A DNA stretch of 64,000 bases from Brugia malayi (GCF_000002995.4 NW_025062475.1:5894187-5958186); one strand, 5' to 3'. Shown: positions 1 to 14,947, counted from the first letter of the stretch. Notes: generated by a model from the sequence alone, not told the origin. Program-made: numbers and translations.

Positions 1-3000
1 TTCGAACTCTCACAATTTGGAGTCCAAGATTCGTCTGTCGAACTTCTTACACTTGGAAAAGCATTGCTGTGGTTTAGCTCAACCTTTCTTGCTACTCGTA
101 AGCATACATCATTTGCGTTCGGTCCTAAAATACAGAGACAGGACTTTGATGAAAGAAATAACATTTTGAATATCTTCTCTGCAATACTACCAATCTATTT
201 AAATTGTATAAATCAATTCAACGTATTTACCTAGGTTTTTCAAACATCTAGTGATAGCATCACTAGCCTCTGAATTCCTTGTCATTCGTCTCAAATCAGT
301 ATCTTCGATTCCAATCAACTGATCATTCAATCGTAATCTTCCATCTTTATAAGCAGCACCACCATGCAAGACCTGCGGCAGTTGTACAGTTAAATGTGAT
401 TTTTCAAAAATTTAGTTACTGGAACGAAGGTACCTGAATTTACAATGCAGTATTCAAAAAGCATTACTGAAACCAATGAAGGTACCAATTCCAGCTTAGT
501 AAACATCCAGAAGATAATAAATTTTACAAGCACCTTTTTGATAAATATTCCACAATCATGACGTGTACCATCAGGCTTCATAACGGCTCTTGCTTTTAAA
601 CTTACACCTAATCCAGCACTTCCCGTTTCATTTAAGGCAATCTTCAACGTCAAAATCTCCTCCCTGCAATTTTTACTTCATTTCTCATTGTAAAATATGA
701 GTCATGTCCTAAATTGTCTTACTATATTCGTGAATACAACAGTCAATATGTAGAAGATCCCCAGTTATCTGAATACCCTTAGCGTTTCGCTCATAATGGA
801 GAATAATCTGATGGTTGTAATTCAAGATCATTGCACTTTGTGAAATCCCCTATCCCCTAAGCAATTTATCAACCGACATTTTTACCCCTTCTACCCTAAA
901 CTATAGTCAATGCAACAAAATGAAATGCACAGCTTAACATCTTATTTACATTAAAAGAATCATCTGAATAAAAATTGCTAATTAAGTGCACCCGTATCGT
1001 TCCGTTCCTTCACTCGCTCTTTCCTGGTGATAATGTTCACTATCACTGTTATAATTATTTGTTACTACCAATGGATTCTGGTTTTCGTTTTCCTGACTTC
1101 CAATTCGAGAAACTAGTAAGTTTATTGAATCACCAACATCCAGTTTTTTGAGACGCTTGACCATATCACTTTGGGTAAACTCAGCTGTTTTTCTACCATT
1201 AATCTAAAAAATCGAACAGAACGTAAATGTATAACCATTTCCATAAGAAAAAAAAAAAATATTACCTGTAACAACCGATCGCCAGCTCTTAATTTATTTA
1301 CCGCAGCACCACCTGCTTTCACAGTTCCAATATAAAACAGTCGTTCACCTTTAGCAGTTTCACGACTTGTTACGGTAAAACCAAACCCGCCTCTTCCTGA
1401 GATACACTGTATCAGTTATCATACAAAATTAGACAATTTAGTAAACATTGCTTCTTTTCGTTTTTTATTTACAACTTACACAGTCTTCAATACAACATTG
1501 CAATATTTTGAGAGACTGGCACCTCTTTAACTATTTATGGAGATGAACAAATTGTAAAATGATAAACTGGATGACATACTTTTAACAATTTCAACTGGAA
1601 ATGTTATCCCAAGAGCTGTTGTATTGGCTTGCTGCAGTGCAGAGAGAATTGGCCGCTTTTGCAAACTGCTCGTTGATGACTGACTATGATGAGAGATCGC
1701 TGGAAATCAAGAAAAAATGTAACTTTTTTTTTTTATTTTTTGCAAGATATTAGTATTAGGATTATCAATATAATAATTTTCACGTCACTAAAATACAAAG
1801 CATAAGGAATTCATCAGAACTGCCTAAATATTAAGTCCATTGTAATTTTGTAATTCAGTTTCACGTCTGATAATATTGGTAATAGCATACCGACTCCACA
1901 GAACGCTCACAGTTCCTGGCATTTATCCATTTTCATTTACCTACTCTGCTATTCACAGTTCAAAATAATAAATGAACAAAGTAACTGACGGCACTAAGAT
2001 GTCTAAGGCTTTTAGTACGATGCTTCTAATACTAAGATACAAACTTCTTAAGACACAGACGTACGTCAAAAAGGTATACTAATGCGAAGCAAACAAACAG
2101 ACATTGTACAGTTGTCTTTAAAAGACAAAAAAAGCACTGCCCATTACTGTTTTAGTAATACATTAGTTCGCTGTTGTGCTGCAGATTATTTAAATTACGA
2201 CGGGATTTCCTGTCGTAGTTAATGAAAAATATATTTTACTGAAAATCTATGAACAATGGAAAATTTAAGAACATACTATCGCTTGCAAATGTCTCTATGG
2301 AGCGATCGATTGTCAAACTTGGATGAGCAATTGCTTGTATTTCGTGTAAATAGGCACGTGCTCTTGAGATCGACATCTGCAAAGTGAAACTGCACAACCT
2401 TCTCCGTTTACTGATGTAATTTTAACCATTTTAAACAATGAACAAGGAAATAATCATGAGTTATTCCTGCATAAAAATCTTGATTTTGTCATCTTCCAAA
2501 GTTAGATATGAATTGGGAATGCAAAACAGTAAATTTGTTGAACGGTGCTACACCATTTTTGGTTATTAACCTGATAAACAGGACGCTGATTGATTTCCAC
2601 AATACGATCACCAATTCGAAGACGCCCATCGCTGCTCACCCGACCTTCATCGTCAATTTGCCTAATCTCTACAGCTTGTAAACGCATATCATTTGATGGA
2701 TCATATACAGGTGAAATCTGAAGAAAAAAAAACAAGATCAAATAAAGTTAGAGGGAAGAACAAGGTGACCATCTTATAAGTTTTCATTATTGATCACTTC
2801 TCTATTACTGTTCGAAAGGATCGATTGAAAATCTGAATCAGAAACATAACTCTTTTGATCTATTTTCTCAGTAATTAATTTCTCCCAACTCGCAAATCCC
2901 ATTCAAGTATTACAAAAAAAAAAAAAAAATGAGTTGATTGATCAAGACGACACAATAAGTGGCTCCTGAATATGACTGTTGTCAAAAGAAGAGACATACC

Positions 3001-6000
3001 TCAATACCCAACTTCATATTGATAGTACTGTCTGAAAGTATTATCACCGTTTGTCCTCGATTTGCTGCCTCCATCAGTGGTATTAATTTTGGACTTTTCA
3101 TGTCACCTTTTACTACACGACTGTTGATACCATCTGCTAATTTTTCTTCCAATCGTTCTTTGGCATCGAAAAAATTATCGGTTAGACGTGATTTCCTAGC
3201 GGATGTTCGTGTCATCAGTGATTCTTTTGTAAAAATTGGCGATTCTTGAGATGGTTGACAATCAACATCTGGAAATAAGAGACTTTATGCAATATGTAAA
3301 TACGACTGAAGACATTATCTTGAAGATATATTTGCAGTTTAGTTTAATTAGTTGAGCCTAGTTTAGACAGATCATTGAGTAAGATAACACTAACAATGAG
3401 CAAATTCAAAGCAGATTCCCAGTGGATAATGAAAAGCGAATGAGAATGAAGATCAATTTCTATCTTTCCCGTTTATTTTGTGGTTGAGTACAAATCACAA
3501 TAACAAAAGAAGGAAAATTAAACAAATTTCAACTTTTGGAGGATATGACTAACTTAAACTCCTTTATTCCTTGTCAGCTATTCAATAAGATATAAGGAAT
3601 GAAATGAATCACAAAAGAAACTAGAAACCTGGAGATATAGTAACTCGATATTTACTTCTCGGTGACCCGCTATTTTTTAGGGCGGAATGATAAACACGAC
3701 ACGTGTTCGACATATCATTGTGTTTCTGATCGAACTGTGTCGATGGAAGGCATTGCGAAGAAACAGATTCAGGACTCGTTATAACTGAGGATGAGGATGG
3801 CTTCTGTTGCAATGTGTGGGCATTGTCCGAAATCACTCGTAAACCATCAGCTAAATTAATTATTTCACGTTGCTTTATTCAACTCATATTAGCGCTAATT
3901 ATGTAAATCAGATATAATAAATAGATTATTGCCTATACTGCCCTTTGCAAAAGTCTACCACCTACATCAGAATAAAACTATTTTTAAACTACTCAAATCC
4001 TTAAAGTCACTGCTTCTATAATGAAAAGTTCGCACTTTCAAAATAATAGAATAAAGTTTCAGTCATGACAAAACAAACTCGGCGGTATAGCAATGCTCGT
4101 TATTTCAACAATGTCACCATCGCTGGAACTTGAAATGATGTTCAATTTACCATCCAGGGGACTCTCTGCTGATGCGACAGTTTTTGCAGTTGCTAACGAA
4201 GACGTTAACGAAATTGTTCCATTGGTGGCAAACCGAGAAGCATTTGTTGAAGCCGAATCCACTACAGCAAAGCTCGGTTCGTCATAAATCGCTAAGATCT
4301 AAAACTGATATTAAATTCATACCAGAAGACACTGGCTTGATTAGAACTCTTGGAAAATTATTTGAAAAAGTTGGACTATTAAATTATTACAAGCACAAGA
4401 GTCTTCTGAACAAACAATTCACTGTATTTATATCTACCTGATTTACAGATTAAGATAGTGTGCATCTAATTCATTATGAACTATCACAGTAATATCCAAA
4501 GACTGAAACTTTCTATGATTTTCACTAACCTGATCATTATTCTCATCAAAAACGTCAAAAAGCTGATCATCGGGATCCAGAATGCCACCATCTCGTAAGC
4601 ATTCAACATGATGAACAAATACATAATGTTGTGATGGCTATAAATTCTGGCACGCTAATGCAAATAGTAAAATGGACAAGGAAAAGTCAGATATTCCATT
4701 CCAATTCATTTCAAGTAATTATGACGAAATCTGACCGTCACTTGTCCAAATTTAAATTAAAACCTAATTAAAATTCACTTACTGTAACATAATTTGCATT
4801 CTGTTGGCAGTGTACGATGCCGGTGGAACCAACGGTAGTAGCATTATCTGTTGTTGTGGACATCATATGATACATGAGACGATGATGATGAAGGAATAAG
4901 GGAGAGAATTCCCCTTACCCTTCTTTTCTTCGAAACCGATCTTTCAGTAAGTCTGTTTTTGTTGAAAATATATTAGGAAGGAAGAGAAGAACAATAAGCA
5001 AATCATCATCATTCTTTCACAGTTGGATCCATATCATTCCTGTGGTATGAGAATTATAATGATGCCAGCAGAATGATAGCAGAGATAGCGCTTGCCAAGT
5101 AAACATTAATGTAAACTGACAATTAAGTATACAGCATCAATGCTTATTTGTCATCATTCCTAATATCAACAATTTAGAAAGTAAAACGGGATTGATCATT
5201 ACAGCATTTTGTGATAACCGAAAACCGAAATACAACCGGAATAGGGAAGGCTAATTCTGCTATGCAACAGAGCAACAATTATGCATTCACTTAATAAATC
5301 ACTAATATAGTAGTATCACATCTCATACAACGATTGTTCAATGAAGAGATGAAATTTCGAAAAACTAAATATATATGTGTGTTACGCAACAACATTATGT
5401 GTTATCTTTAGTGCTAACTAACTCTGTTATTTCCTCATTTAATGAGGCATTCCTATTACTGACACTAAAATGAACACTTCGCATCTTTCCCTTCACCTCA
5501 CGTCATCTAATTCCAGTTCTAATTTGCAAAAGTTAATAACACGTCGATCAAATTAACGTTGTTTTTTCTTTTGTCATGAAATTAATTTGAAGTGCCATGA
5601 AATGAGTTGTGAGACGAACATACAGCAATTATCATCTAGCAAAGCTGTCACATCAAATAGAAGGGATCACTGCAGTGAACTGGCAATATCATTTAATCAT
5701 GAAATTTAAATTATTAACTCATTTGATGAAATTCACACTGGTGACTGTATTCATCTATTCCTGTGATTATGTCTGAGAAAGACCTATTGCCAAAAGTATG
5801 ACACTGAGTGATCCGAGCGAGACAGGTTGGCAATGGTTAATAAGAGGAAAATATTTTCAACTAAACTTTGTGTGAGAGATTTGTGGGATTTTGTATGGCA
5901 GATTCGAGCGACCCAAACAATGAATACAGTCGTAAAAACCACGGAGAGGTCGCTCTGCTTATGACAATATACAAGTATTCAAACAGGGACTAGCGAGAAG

Positions 6001-7418
6001 CTTAGAGAAGATGAAACCCTGCTCTTGCTACTGCTACTGTAGGTACCAAATAAAAACAGGCGACCTCTGGCAAAGATGGAGCGATAAATGAAATCTCGAG
6101 AAAACATACTCTCATCTACCGTTACCAATCAATCGATCGCGTCACTTTCCATGCTTAGTAACCTGTGACGCGGTGATGATCGATACCATACTGAGGGGAC
6201 ATCACAGAGAAGATTCCCACCCCTTCAATCACCCACCTGCATCACTACAACACACACACACACACACACACATTCACATAGATGCAGCTACCTGCATACA
6301 CACATTCATCCACATGCGCATATATACATGCGTATCGGCTCATCCTCCTACCTGTAATTCATTATTATACAGAGAAATGCCTGTGATATCTTGCTAATTG
6401 TTTGAGATAGCATGAAAAAGTCTCTCCTCCAGTCCCTTCCACACTTCTCTTGCCGCTCGGCGCTCGGGTCATAGGCAGTTAAACGTTTATATTAATTGTT
6501 GCTGACACTGTTCTGTAGAGCATACCTAACACCAACACATACACACAAAGGTCAAATGTGAACTGTTGCTATAGGAACTGAGGAAATGACTGGACAAACT
6601 GCATGACACAGATGACCTCGGAAGTATTTGAACTTTGTTGTTCATTCTATTCATTAAATTAATGCATCACTTTTCTTGCTTTCCCAATAATAAATAAGAA
6701 TCACGCTGTTATTACAAAATATGTGAGTTCTTTGACCTTTTATTATCACCTTGTTAGTAAGCAGTTTTTCTTTACTTATTACACTAATTCCTAGCTAAAA
6801 GGTTATATAATTAAAGTAGAAATAAATGATAAAGGATTATCAAAATTATCATACAGCGCCGATATGAATTGTTTTCGGAAGAAATATGTTTCACTTTCTT
6901 GACAACTTTCATACAATATTTTTTTCGGTATAGTGAAAATTAGTAATATGTTTCAGTAGAAAGGAACAGCAGAAAGTGGAGAATGATTTTAAGAATGAGA
7001 AATGATAAAAAGTATATACTCGCAATATATCTAGGATTATTAAAATTTGTAAACAATGAGAAAAAATAATGCATTCAACGTACACTGCCATTTGCAAACT
7101 ATGACATTTCATAGAAATTTAAATATAATTAACAATTTGAGAAATGATTATAGTTTCGACTTATTTCACATCTATTTTATCAATTTAATTATAAGAAATT
7201 GTGAAAATTTTTACAAAATTCGGTCAGAAATTTGTACGTGCAATTCTTCGAAAACATATGCACTTAATTAGTAAGATTAAACTTAAAAAACTTACTCGTC
7301 CGGTGGCTTTTTTGTATCGTAAAACAGATGCTTTAATGAGATCATTAACAGTCATATAATCATAACATGGTACCACCACTCCCACCTTACCAAAGCGTAC
7401 TGTCACTTTTGCTTTCAT
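1..7418 (-). CDS. par-3: PAR-3 polarity scaffold, 5' part (13 exons, 3' end outside window)
   Basis: Minus-strand exons: 7418-7296, 4637-4530, 4298-4079, 3850-3629, 3268-3000, 2717-2571, 2376-2277, 1699-1580, 1396-1266, 1203-992, 663-534, 372-231, 124-1 (runs off the edge). All junctions agree in phase and give about 680 residues without a stop. Residues 1-90 are the CR1 oligomerisation domain (start MKAKVTVRFGKVGVVVP, then DGGILDPDDQLFDVFDE). PDZ1 lies near 300-385, PDZ2 near 430-515 (GFGFTVTSRE, AGDRLLQINGRK) and PDZ3 near 552-660 (GSAGLGVSLKAR, HGGAAYKDGRLRLNDQLIG). The family, with PAR-6 and atypical PKC, marks the anterior cortex or apical junctions; the aPKC-binding region would lie beyond the left edge. 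The start ATG follows an acceptor-like CAG by 5 nt. The first intron is 2.66 kb. Family identity is secure; the 992/663 junction, with a weak donor, is the least certain. Confidence 0.93.
4783..4875 (-). CDS. par-3: candidate alternative first exon of par-3
   Basis: On the minus strand an open stretch with in-frame ATGs at 4875, 4866 and 4863 reads MSTTTDNATTVGSTGIV and ends at a good donor (ACA|gtaagt) in phase 0. The next exon (4637-4530) starts in phase 0, so this exon could replace the 41-residue exon 1. The product would keep the second half of CR1 but lose its first strands, and so probably its self-association surface. I see no acceptor-like AG within about 20 nt of the ATGs, so a promoter of its own is more likely than internal splicing. 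Inferred from signals and phase only. Confidence 0.5.
4876..7295. other. par-3 intron 1, distal part
   Basis: Non-coding apart from the candidate alternative first exon at its lower end. It holds an (AC)n microsatellite at 6250-6272 and a locally GC-richer patch near 6450-6480, which could be a promoter for the alternative transcript. No convincing open reading frame was found on either strand. Confidence 0.6.
6250..6272. repeat. (AC)n microsatellite
   Basis: About eleven uninterrupted AC units inside par-3 intron 1, followed by a looser CA/TA-rich run to about 6330. A 74-codon plus-strand frame crosses it, but its histidine/threonine stretch only reflects the repeat. Confidence 0.9.
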
Positions 7419-7750
7419 TTCTTCTGTTCAATATCCTTTAAAAAAAAGCATGCATTATTCACTTCAATATTTTTATTTTTCATGATGACATTTCACGACT
7501 AAACTTTAGAAATGAAAGCATAGAATAAAAAAAACATAAATAAAATGAATAATAATTAAGAGATGAAGATGTCTTCATCCCATTAATACACACACTACAA
7601 TAAAATATCACTCAAAATATATAAAGGAACTAATTTTATAAAGTTTGGTTGTTTAGTTCTTAATGTCTAACACAGTCGAAAAGTTCTTCTTTTCAACCAA
7701 AGTTACTTTTGTTGAAAAAGAAAAGGAGTGGTAACTTTGTAAGTAATCCT

Positions 7751-7800
7751 TCTAATTATTATTTGTATGTTGTTCATCCTCTAATTATTTGTATGTTGTT
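7751..7800. repeat. two-copy direct repeat (24 and 21 bp)
   Basis: A TCTAATTATT-ATTTGTATGTTGTT unit at 7751-7774 recurs at 7780-7800 with one 3-nt deletion. It looks like replication slippage in AT-rich DNA. Confidence 0.8.
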
Positions 7801-10800
7801 TCAAATAATTATTATTACTTTCAAAATTGAAATAAGGCCGGTAATGAATGAGCTGTGAATGAGAAAGATATGATATTCAATGAATTAAAGAAATCTGAAA
7901 TGTAAACATTTGGCACTTTTGACTTTTTAAAAATATTGCTGAATAGAAATTTTTGATTTCCTAAGGTTAACAAGATATTTTAAAGCATCCTTCTATAAAA
8001 ATTTCTAAAAATTAAAAAATCCGACTTTTTTTTAGCGTTTTATTTCCAAGTTTTCTCAAAGGAGATATACTAAAAGATTTTCGACAGGAAATTTTGGATA
8101 AAATGTCGGTATTCGTCTTATTTGTAATTACCAAATTTTTAGATATAAATTTCAAAACTGTTGTAACAAGTTTTGAAAATTTAAGGGTAAACCGTCACAA
8201 CAGTTTTGAAAAAAGAATAAGAACTGAGACAAGAAATTCTATTTTTTTTAAAGAAAACTTTTTCGGAATCTTAAAAAATTTCAAGACTAATTTTACGTTT
8301 GAGGTACGAACCGTTGCAACACATTTTTCATTAAAAGAAAAAAACAAAAGTGAAATTATTGATTGGTTTTTGTAGATTTGAGTGGAAGAGGAATTTTAGG
8401 ATAAAGATGAAAAGAAAAGGAACATAAATTTAGAATAATTTTCTCTTGATTTTGTTCATATTTTTAATCAAAGATTATTTCGCTCTTGTTTTTCGAAATA
8501 AGGAGAAGGAAAAGTTTACAATTAAAAGATTAGTTAAATTTCCAGATCTCATAATTGGAGCTATCCGGAATCAGTTGCTATAAAATCTAATCTGAATGTG
8601 TCTGACTGGCTAGCGAACTTAATCGCAAAGAGAGCATTTTTTATATAGTTTTTATCCTTTGACATAACTCTTAACCGATAGATACCCAAAATGCATTGCC
8701 CGCTTTTAATATATCATTCGAGCAAATCCTTTCGCATTTATTTTAAAAAAAAAAAAAAAAAGTGGTTGAACCACTATATGCTTCATTTACCTCAGAAATC
8801 TAAGGAATGGTTCTAGTAATGCTACCTGAATGCCAACTTATAAGAAGTCAAGCTGAATTCTTTCCAGCGGAAGTTGCTGTAGGACTGAGTGCTGTTTATG
8901 ACAAAGCATTAAATTTCGATATTGCCGTATTAATAATATACTATTCTCCATGTTTGTTATGCTCGAGATAGCATAGATTTAAATTTTATATTAAATTACA
9001 TTATTCTCAATGAAATTCTCAACATACTGCCTTCGTCGAATTGATTAGCAGTATGTAATGAGCAGCATCACCCAATTGATACATTTTTTAATTCCAGAAT
9101 TTCAAATTTCATTCGTACAGGCATTTATTTTACATCTCACTGTGGGTAACAAGAAAATGGTGATTAACAGTTAGAGGAAAAATTTGATGATGAAGAGACA
9201 GGGAATGAGATGAAAGAAAGAAAGATCTAGACGATTAATACCGGTGAATCATTAAATGAATAATATTTTATAACAGAGAAATACCATAGGTGGTAATGAC
9301 CCTTCTTATTAGGGTATCGTGAAGAGATGTAAACTGATATTGCTATATGTTATCTCCTCCTGCACTGATTTCAAATTATCGCTTTTCACAGATTCTCTTC
9401 TCTTAACTTTTGAAAATACTTAAAGCATTTTGAAACTGAGTTTTAAAATAGAAATTTTTTCTAAAAAACTTAAAACTATTTTAGCATTGTTTATGGAACG
9501 ATATATGCAGCTTTGCTCTCTTTATAGCGAATGTATTTGCCAATGGAAATATTTTTGAACAGATTAAGGAAAATTTAAGAATGTTAACCTTTGAAATAGG
9601 TATTTAAAGTGAATTAGAGAGTAAAAAAATGTTTATGTAAGGTAAAAATTTAAATAATAAGAAGTGTTTAAGGGTTGATTAGATACATTTCTGAAACTGC
9701 CATGAATAAGAATGATAACTGTAAGGCATGGTGAAGAAATGCGAAAGATTAGCAAAATTTGGAATATGTTAGTAGGTGATTAATTGAAATAGAATGTGGT
9801 TCTCAACAGATCGCTGCTGAATTATCTAAGCGCTACAGAAAATGTATGAAAAGTGATGAAAGATTCAAAAAAGATAGTTTCCTCGAAAAGTTTCATTTGC
9901 AATTATTGCTTTTTAACTAAAAAGTCACAATAAGGTATTCTAAAGCATAAACAACTCTATTTGCAAGTTTTTTTCTGCAATATAAGCAGCGACTTTCATA
10001 TTATGTCATACACTTCATGACATTTGGAAATTTTAAAAGATTCCAATTTGACAAGTAAAATTAATAACAAAACAGCAGAGGAGAGATAGTTTGAGGCTCC
10101 ATTCCGACATGAATGAGAAGAAAGCTTGGCTAATTATGCAGCAAACATGAAAAGTAGCCAATGTTTATCGAACAATATGAAAGGAAGGTTGCTTAGGTTA
10201 CGGATATTAAAGGATTACTCAAATGATATAATAATATAAATGCGGGAAAATGAAGCGAGCTGAAGCAGATGAATTCATCCATAACATCAGCAATGATTAA
10301 ACATTAACAAATGATACAGAAATGTGAAGAATATTCGGAATGTTGAAAATGCAAAAGAGGTACTGTCGGGTTGAAAGCCTTGTCGATATTATCAGCAGCA
10401 AACAGCTAACACTGCTCTTTTTATATCAGCAATACATATTCATGCAAATATCTGCAGACCATTTTTTGCAGTAAAATAAATCTTTAGAAAAGCAGCTTTA
10501 ATGCACCTCATGCTTTAAGGAAAAAAGTCCCTAAAATACGTAAAAATCCAATTATCAGCACATATCAAAAAATAAGTTCAACTCAAAAATAAATTTAAAA
10601 TTTTAATATCACTTAACAGCTTGAAGATTCAAACAGCACAATAAGGACAAAAAAAAAAAACGCCCAGAGGTGAAATAAAGGAACAAAATTCAAAACTGAA
10701 ATTTTGAGCTAAAGTTTAAATTGATTTGAAAATTAAGTTTTAAAGTTTTTTACAACAACCTGATGTATAAACCCTATTTAAGTTTTGCCAAAGCTAAGAA

Positions 10801-13800
10801 TATTATAACTTTCATTTCTAACATATTTCGTCTTTATTCATAGGAAGTATTCCACATGAAAACATAGTTACTTGAAGAGATTGTCGGATTCTTTCTTTAA
10901 TCTAAGAAATTTTAGATTCCAGTGACGAATAATCGATTGTCGGAAGATTGTGAGCAAATGTTATCTCCGCAGTAGTAAAGTTGAGATATCTCATTAAGGA
11001 TTTCCAAAACATAAAAATATTTTAACGAAAACGAAAAGAATGGGTTGTTAACATCGAAATATCCGACTGATGATGCATTCATATTGTAATTCCAATATAC
11101 AACTGGAAATGTATTTGAAAAGTTATTGCTTAATTGCTAAGAAGAAATTTCCCGTTTAAAATAATTCAAAACTGATTATAACGTCGATTAGAAAATAATA
11201 AATGAGCAATTTTTCGATGGAAGACTGACTTTTTCTTCACGTGACGTGACATTTCAGAGATGTGTTGAATAATCATAATTATTTTAATGGAAAAGTAATA
11301 AAAAAATATTCTTAAGTGCATTGTTTGCAATAGGAAGTGATCGAAATTTCAATGACTTCATTCAATCAAATTTTAGTCAGTAATAATAGACAAATTTATT
11401 CAATGCACTGATATATGTTAATTAATCTCTTTATCAATTCTATTTGCGCCTACGAAGTTTTTAACATTCATGTTTAATTTTTTTGGCATTTAAGCTTTAT
11501 TAACTGAATTAAGTCTAAGAATTTAAAGACTCAAGCATTTTCATTAATTGCTCATTCATTCTTTTTCTAACGCCACTTTAGTAACATTTATATAGATTCT
11601 GAACTTACATTTTCCCACTTACTGATAAGAGGAAATGCCAATTTATCTGGTAAGACGTTCGGGATTTTTGGGAAGACAATAAAAGTCAGAATTGGAGGCG
11701 AAGTTTTTCACTTTCTGTAAGATATTCATATCAAACTGTACAGCATTTCATTTTTGAAAATAACTTTAGGTCTAAAATAACTTAAAGCCTATTTGATTAT
11801 TCATAGTGAACAACTACGTGAATTTCTCGTTAAATAAAACTTTGAATAAAAGAAAATTACTGATGAAATCGATAGAACTGAAAGGAAATTACAGACAGAA
11901 TCGACAAAATTGATTTTCCACAGATCAAAGTATACAATCTCACAACAGCAAACAAATACGAATCTTTAAATTATCGAAATAATGTTCGGTGAAGAAATCA
12001 ATAATCAATAGTTATATCGACAGAATTTACGGGAATATGATGGAACAAATGCAGGGTGATGAATTTGACCTGAAGATGGGATACAAGTGTGGCATAGGTT
12101 GTCATTCGGTGTTAGTGAGTGATAAGCGTCAAAGGTCACACAGATGAGCATTACTGATTGCTTCTTAATCAGTGCTAAATGATACTTAGTAACCAGCAGT
12201 CGATTAACCAAATAAATAAAAAGAAAATGAATAAAAGGAAGCAGAATACCCTCATACTCTCATATTTAAACCCTATGTAAACAAACGTCTCCGCATTACG
12301 CCGCAGCACAAGTCATTGGAAATATTTCACAGTTAACTGGTTCAGGAAACAAAAATGAGCAAAGGGTAAATAAGATAAGTAAGCAGAAAACAGTACATAA
12401 GCCAACGGTAGCAGAGAATTCACAATATAAGATGGGCTTATTAACCGGACAAGCATTTTTGTGTTTGAATTGAAAATTTTACCAAATTTTATAGTATAAT
12501 TAATTGATTTAGTTAACAAAATTCTTTCTTAAAAGCTTATCTAAACCTGTTAAAATTTGCAATCAAAGAAAAAGAAAAAAAAGTGCTCAAAAAGATCTAT
12601 ATTTATGTAAATTCATGCGAGAATAGAAGCACTACAAAGAGATTACACTTGCCAATTACCGTTGAACACTTCTCCAAACAGAAAGTAATTAATCAATATC
12701 ATCGATTAACAATATTAATAAGATCAATTAGTCACAGGATTAAGCAATTTGAAATAAAAGGAACGAATTTGCGGAAGATTTCCCAGAAATTCCTAAAAAA
12801 TTAAACTTTCAGAGAAATTGAAAATGTCACTGGTTTAGGTAAGAAAAATTCTGTTAACAGACATTGTCCAGCCTTTATCAGTGAATGCATTTTCACCGGA
12901 GAAAGAAATATGAATATAATCTGCAAATTAAGATTAATTAAAAGTTTTCAGAAATAAAATGCTGCATAGATAGAACTTTTTCACTAATACCACTTGTGAC
13001 AAAGGCATTTTAGCATATTTTTTCGTGATTTAATTTTATTTCTTGAAAGGGAGAGAATGCTTAACCGTCATTAAATATGGAAAACATGAAAGATAATGGA
13101 AGATAAAAATGAATGGAGGAAAAGATAATTGCAAGATGGAAATGATTAACACCTTGGAGTGTCACAAAATGACGCCGCATGAGTGCAAGAGATGCACGAT
13201 AGTTGTAAAATTTGATCATTATTTCTATTTATCGTGACCTTCGCTTGTCATAATCGTACTTCTTGCAAAAAGAAATGACTCTATTATACTGACTGACATA
13301 CGATAACTCATTCAAATAATTCGTTATTTCCAGCCAAGAACATATTTCTTACTTTATTCTGAAGTGAAAAAATGATTAATTTTCACGAAGGATTTCTGGA
13401 AAGTTAGACTTTAGATATGTTGCGGAATGAAGTGAGATTGAATATCATTAATGAGAAAAGTACTCTAAGATGTTGGCAGGGTTCACGTTTCACGTTGTAC
13501 TTCGACAACAAGGCCAGCCTCAAACAAAACCTCTCGACAAATGCCATTTGTGACAATAACTGAGTGATACAGCGTTCAGCGCAATGAAGTAATACAGTTA
13601 TGCATATTTTCAATTGTTGTTTTCCTGTGGTGCGATGCATTTTCTCTCTAAATAGAGTCATACTCTATTATCCATGCGAAAATCTCTCACCTCAAAATTA
13701 AATGAAATATCAAACTGATGGCTTTAAGATGTAGCAGAGAAAATTTGAAGTTTTTTTAATTGTGTTCTACGATTTGTTTGCTTATAAAACAAACGCTACA

Positions 13801-14527
13801 ATTTTAAAAATAATTTAAAAATAGAAGTTTGTCGAAAAAAGCTAAAAATGAAATTACTTAAACCATTGCTTCAACTACTGAAGCTTTTTCCTCAAATAAT
13901 TTGTTTTCTTTTTTTTAACTTTCAAAATAATTAAAAAAAAAAAAATTTATATAAACACGGTCAATCAACCGTAAATAATCTGCACACATATGTTGTTAAT
14001 GTTACGTTGTTAATCAAATGCACACAAAAAAATCTTTCATAATTTTTCATTCATGGTCAATTACCAAAATAACTTACTTATTCAGCACAAAATCTTTTTT
14101 TATTAATTAAAGTTTACTTACTTTTCTAAACTGCTACTAATGTGCTGCTAATGAGATATTTATCGCTCATTTAAAACAGTTCTTTTCTTTCCGATACGCT
14201 CATCGAAGAGATTTACATCCCTTTCATGAGCAATGTTAATTAACAAATACTGTCGCTTTTCAGTAAACGGTAATCTAAAGCGAAAACCGATCCTACCTAT
14301 TACTTACAAATATATTGACAGAACCGGAACTGTGGAATTTTCCCTATTATGTTATTGCACCAATAAGCGATGTTTTCGTTGTGTTTACTTTATCGATATT
14401 TGATTCATATGATTCGTTTTTAGCAAAATTGCAAATAACAGTGGTAATGATTTGTTTTAGTTGAGAACAGTTATGAATTTCGATGGCAAACTTCAGAAGT
14501 GTTCTATCCGAAACGATTACTGAGATC

Positions 14528-14555
14528 AGTTTATCAACATTTTTGTTGATAAACT
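14528..14555. repeat. perfect 12-bp inverted repeat, 4-nt T loop
   Basis: AGTTTATCAACA at 14528-14539 is followed after four T by its exact reverse complement at 14544-14555. It lies about 400 nt upstream of the unrecognised gene. It could be a palindrome-prone tract or a regulatory hairpin; nothing else supports a function. Confidence 0.7.
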
Positions 14556-14945
14556 TTTACAAATACAAATAGTTTAATGTAGTAATAACTGACTGTGAAT
14601 TTGACTATATATTGGGTGTTCCAATTCAGATATTTCATTCTTAGGAAATTAGTCAAACTTAAATAGAAGAATAAATTGATGTTTTAATAATATTACCAAC
14701 AGGCAAGAGTTTTAGAAATTAATGACAAGAAATAAAATAAACGGAATTTAGTTGTTTCAAGAATTCGGAATATAAGTTAGGGAGGAATATATGTTATTTC
14801 TAGCCTCTATCACTGGGAATATCATTGTTTCTACAAATGGATTCTTAGAAAGCTCTGATTTAATTAAATTCATGTAACTGAAGTAGACGATGACGATTAT
14901 GGCGTAATTACTGATTCCATCGCTTTTCGTGATCAAGCTTTTTTC

Positions 14946-14947
14946 AG
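14946..14947 (+). promoter_or_regulatory. candidate trans-splice acceptor of the unrecognised gene
   Basis: A strong acceptor-like gcttttttcag ends 15 nt before the ATG at 14963, with a stop codon in frame between the site and the ATG. This fits spliced-leader addition directly upstream of the coding region. Confidence 0.55.

Noticed and set aside
8094..8375. 93-codon plus-strand frame
   Set aside because: Phe/Lys/Asn-rich, as expected of AT-rich noise, with no upstream acceptor or conserved motif.
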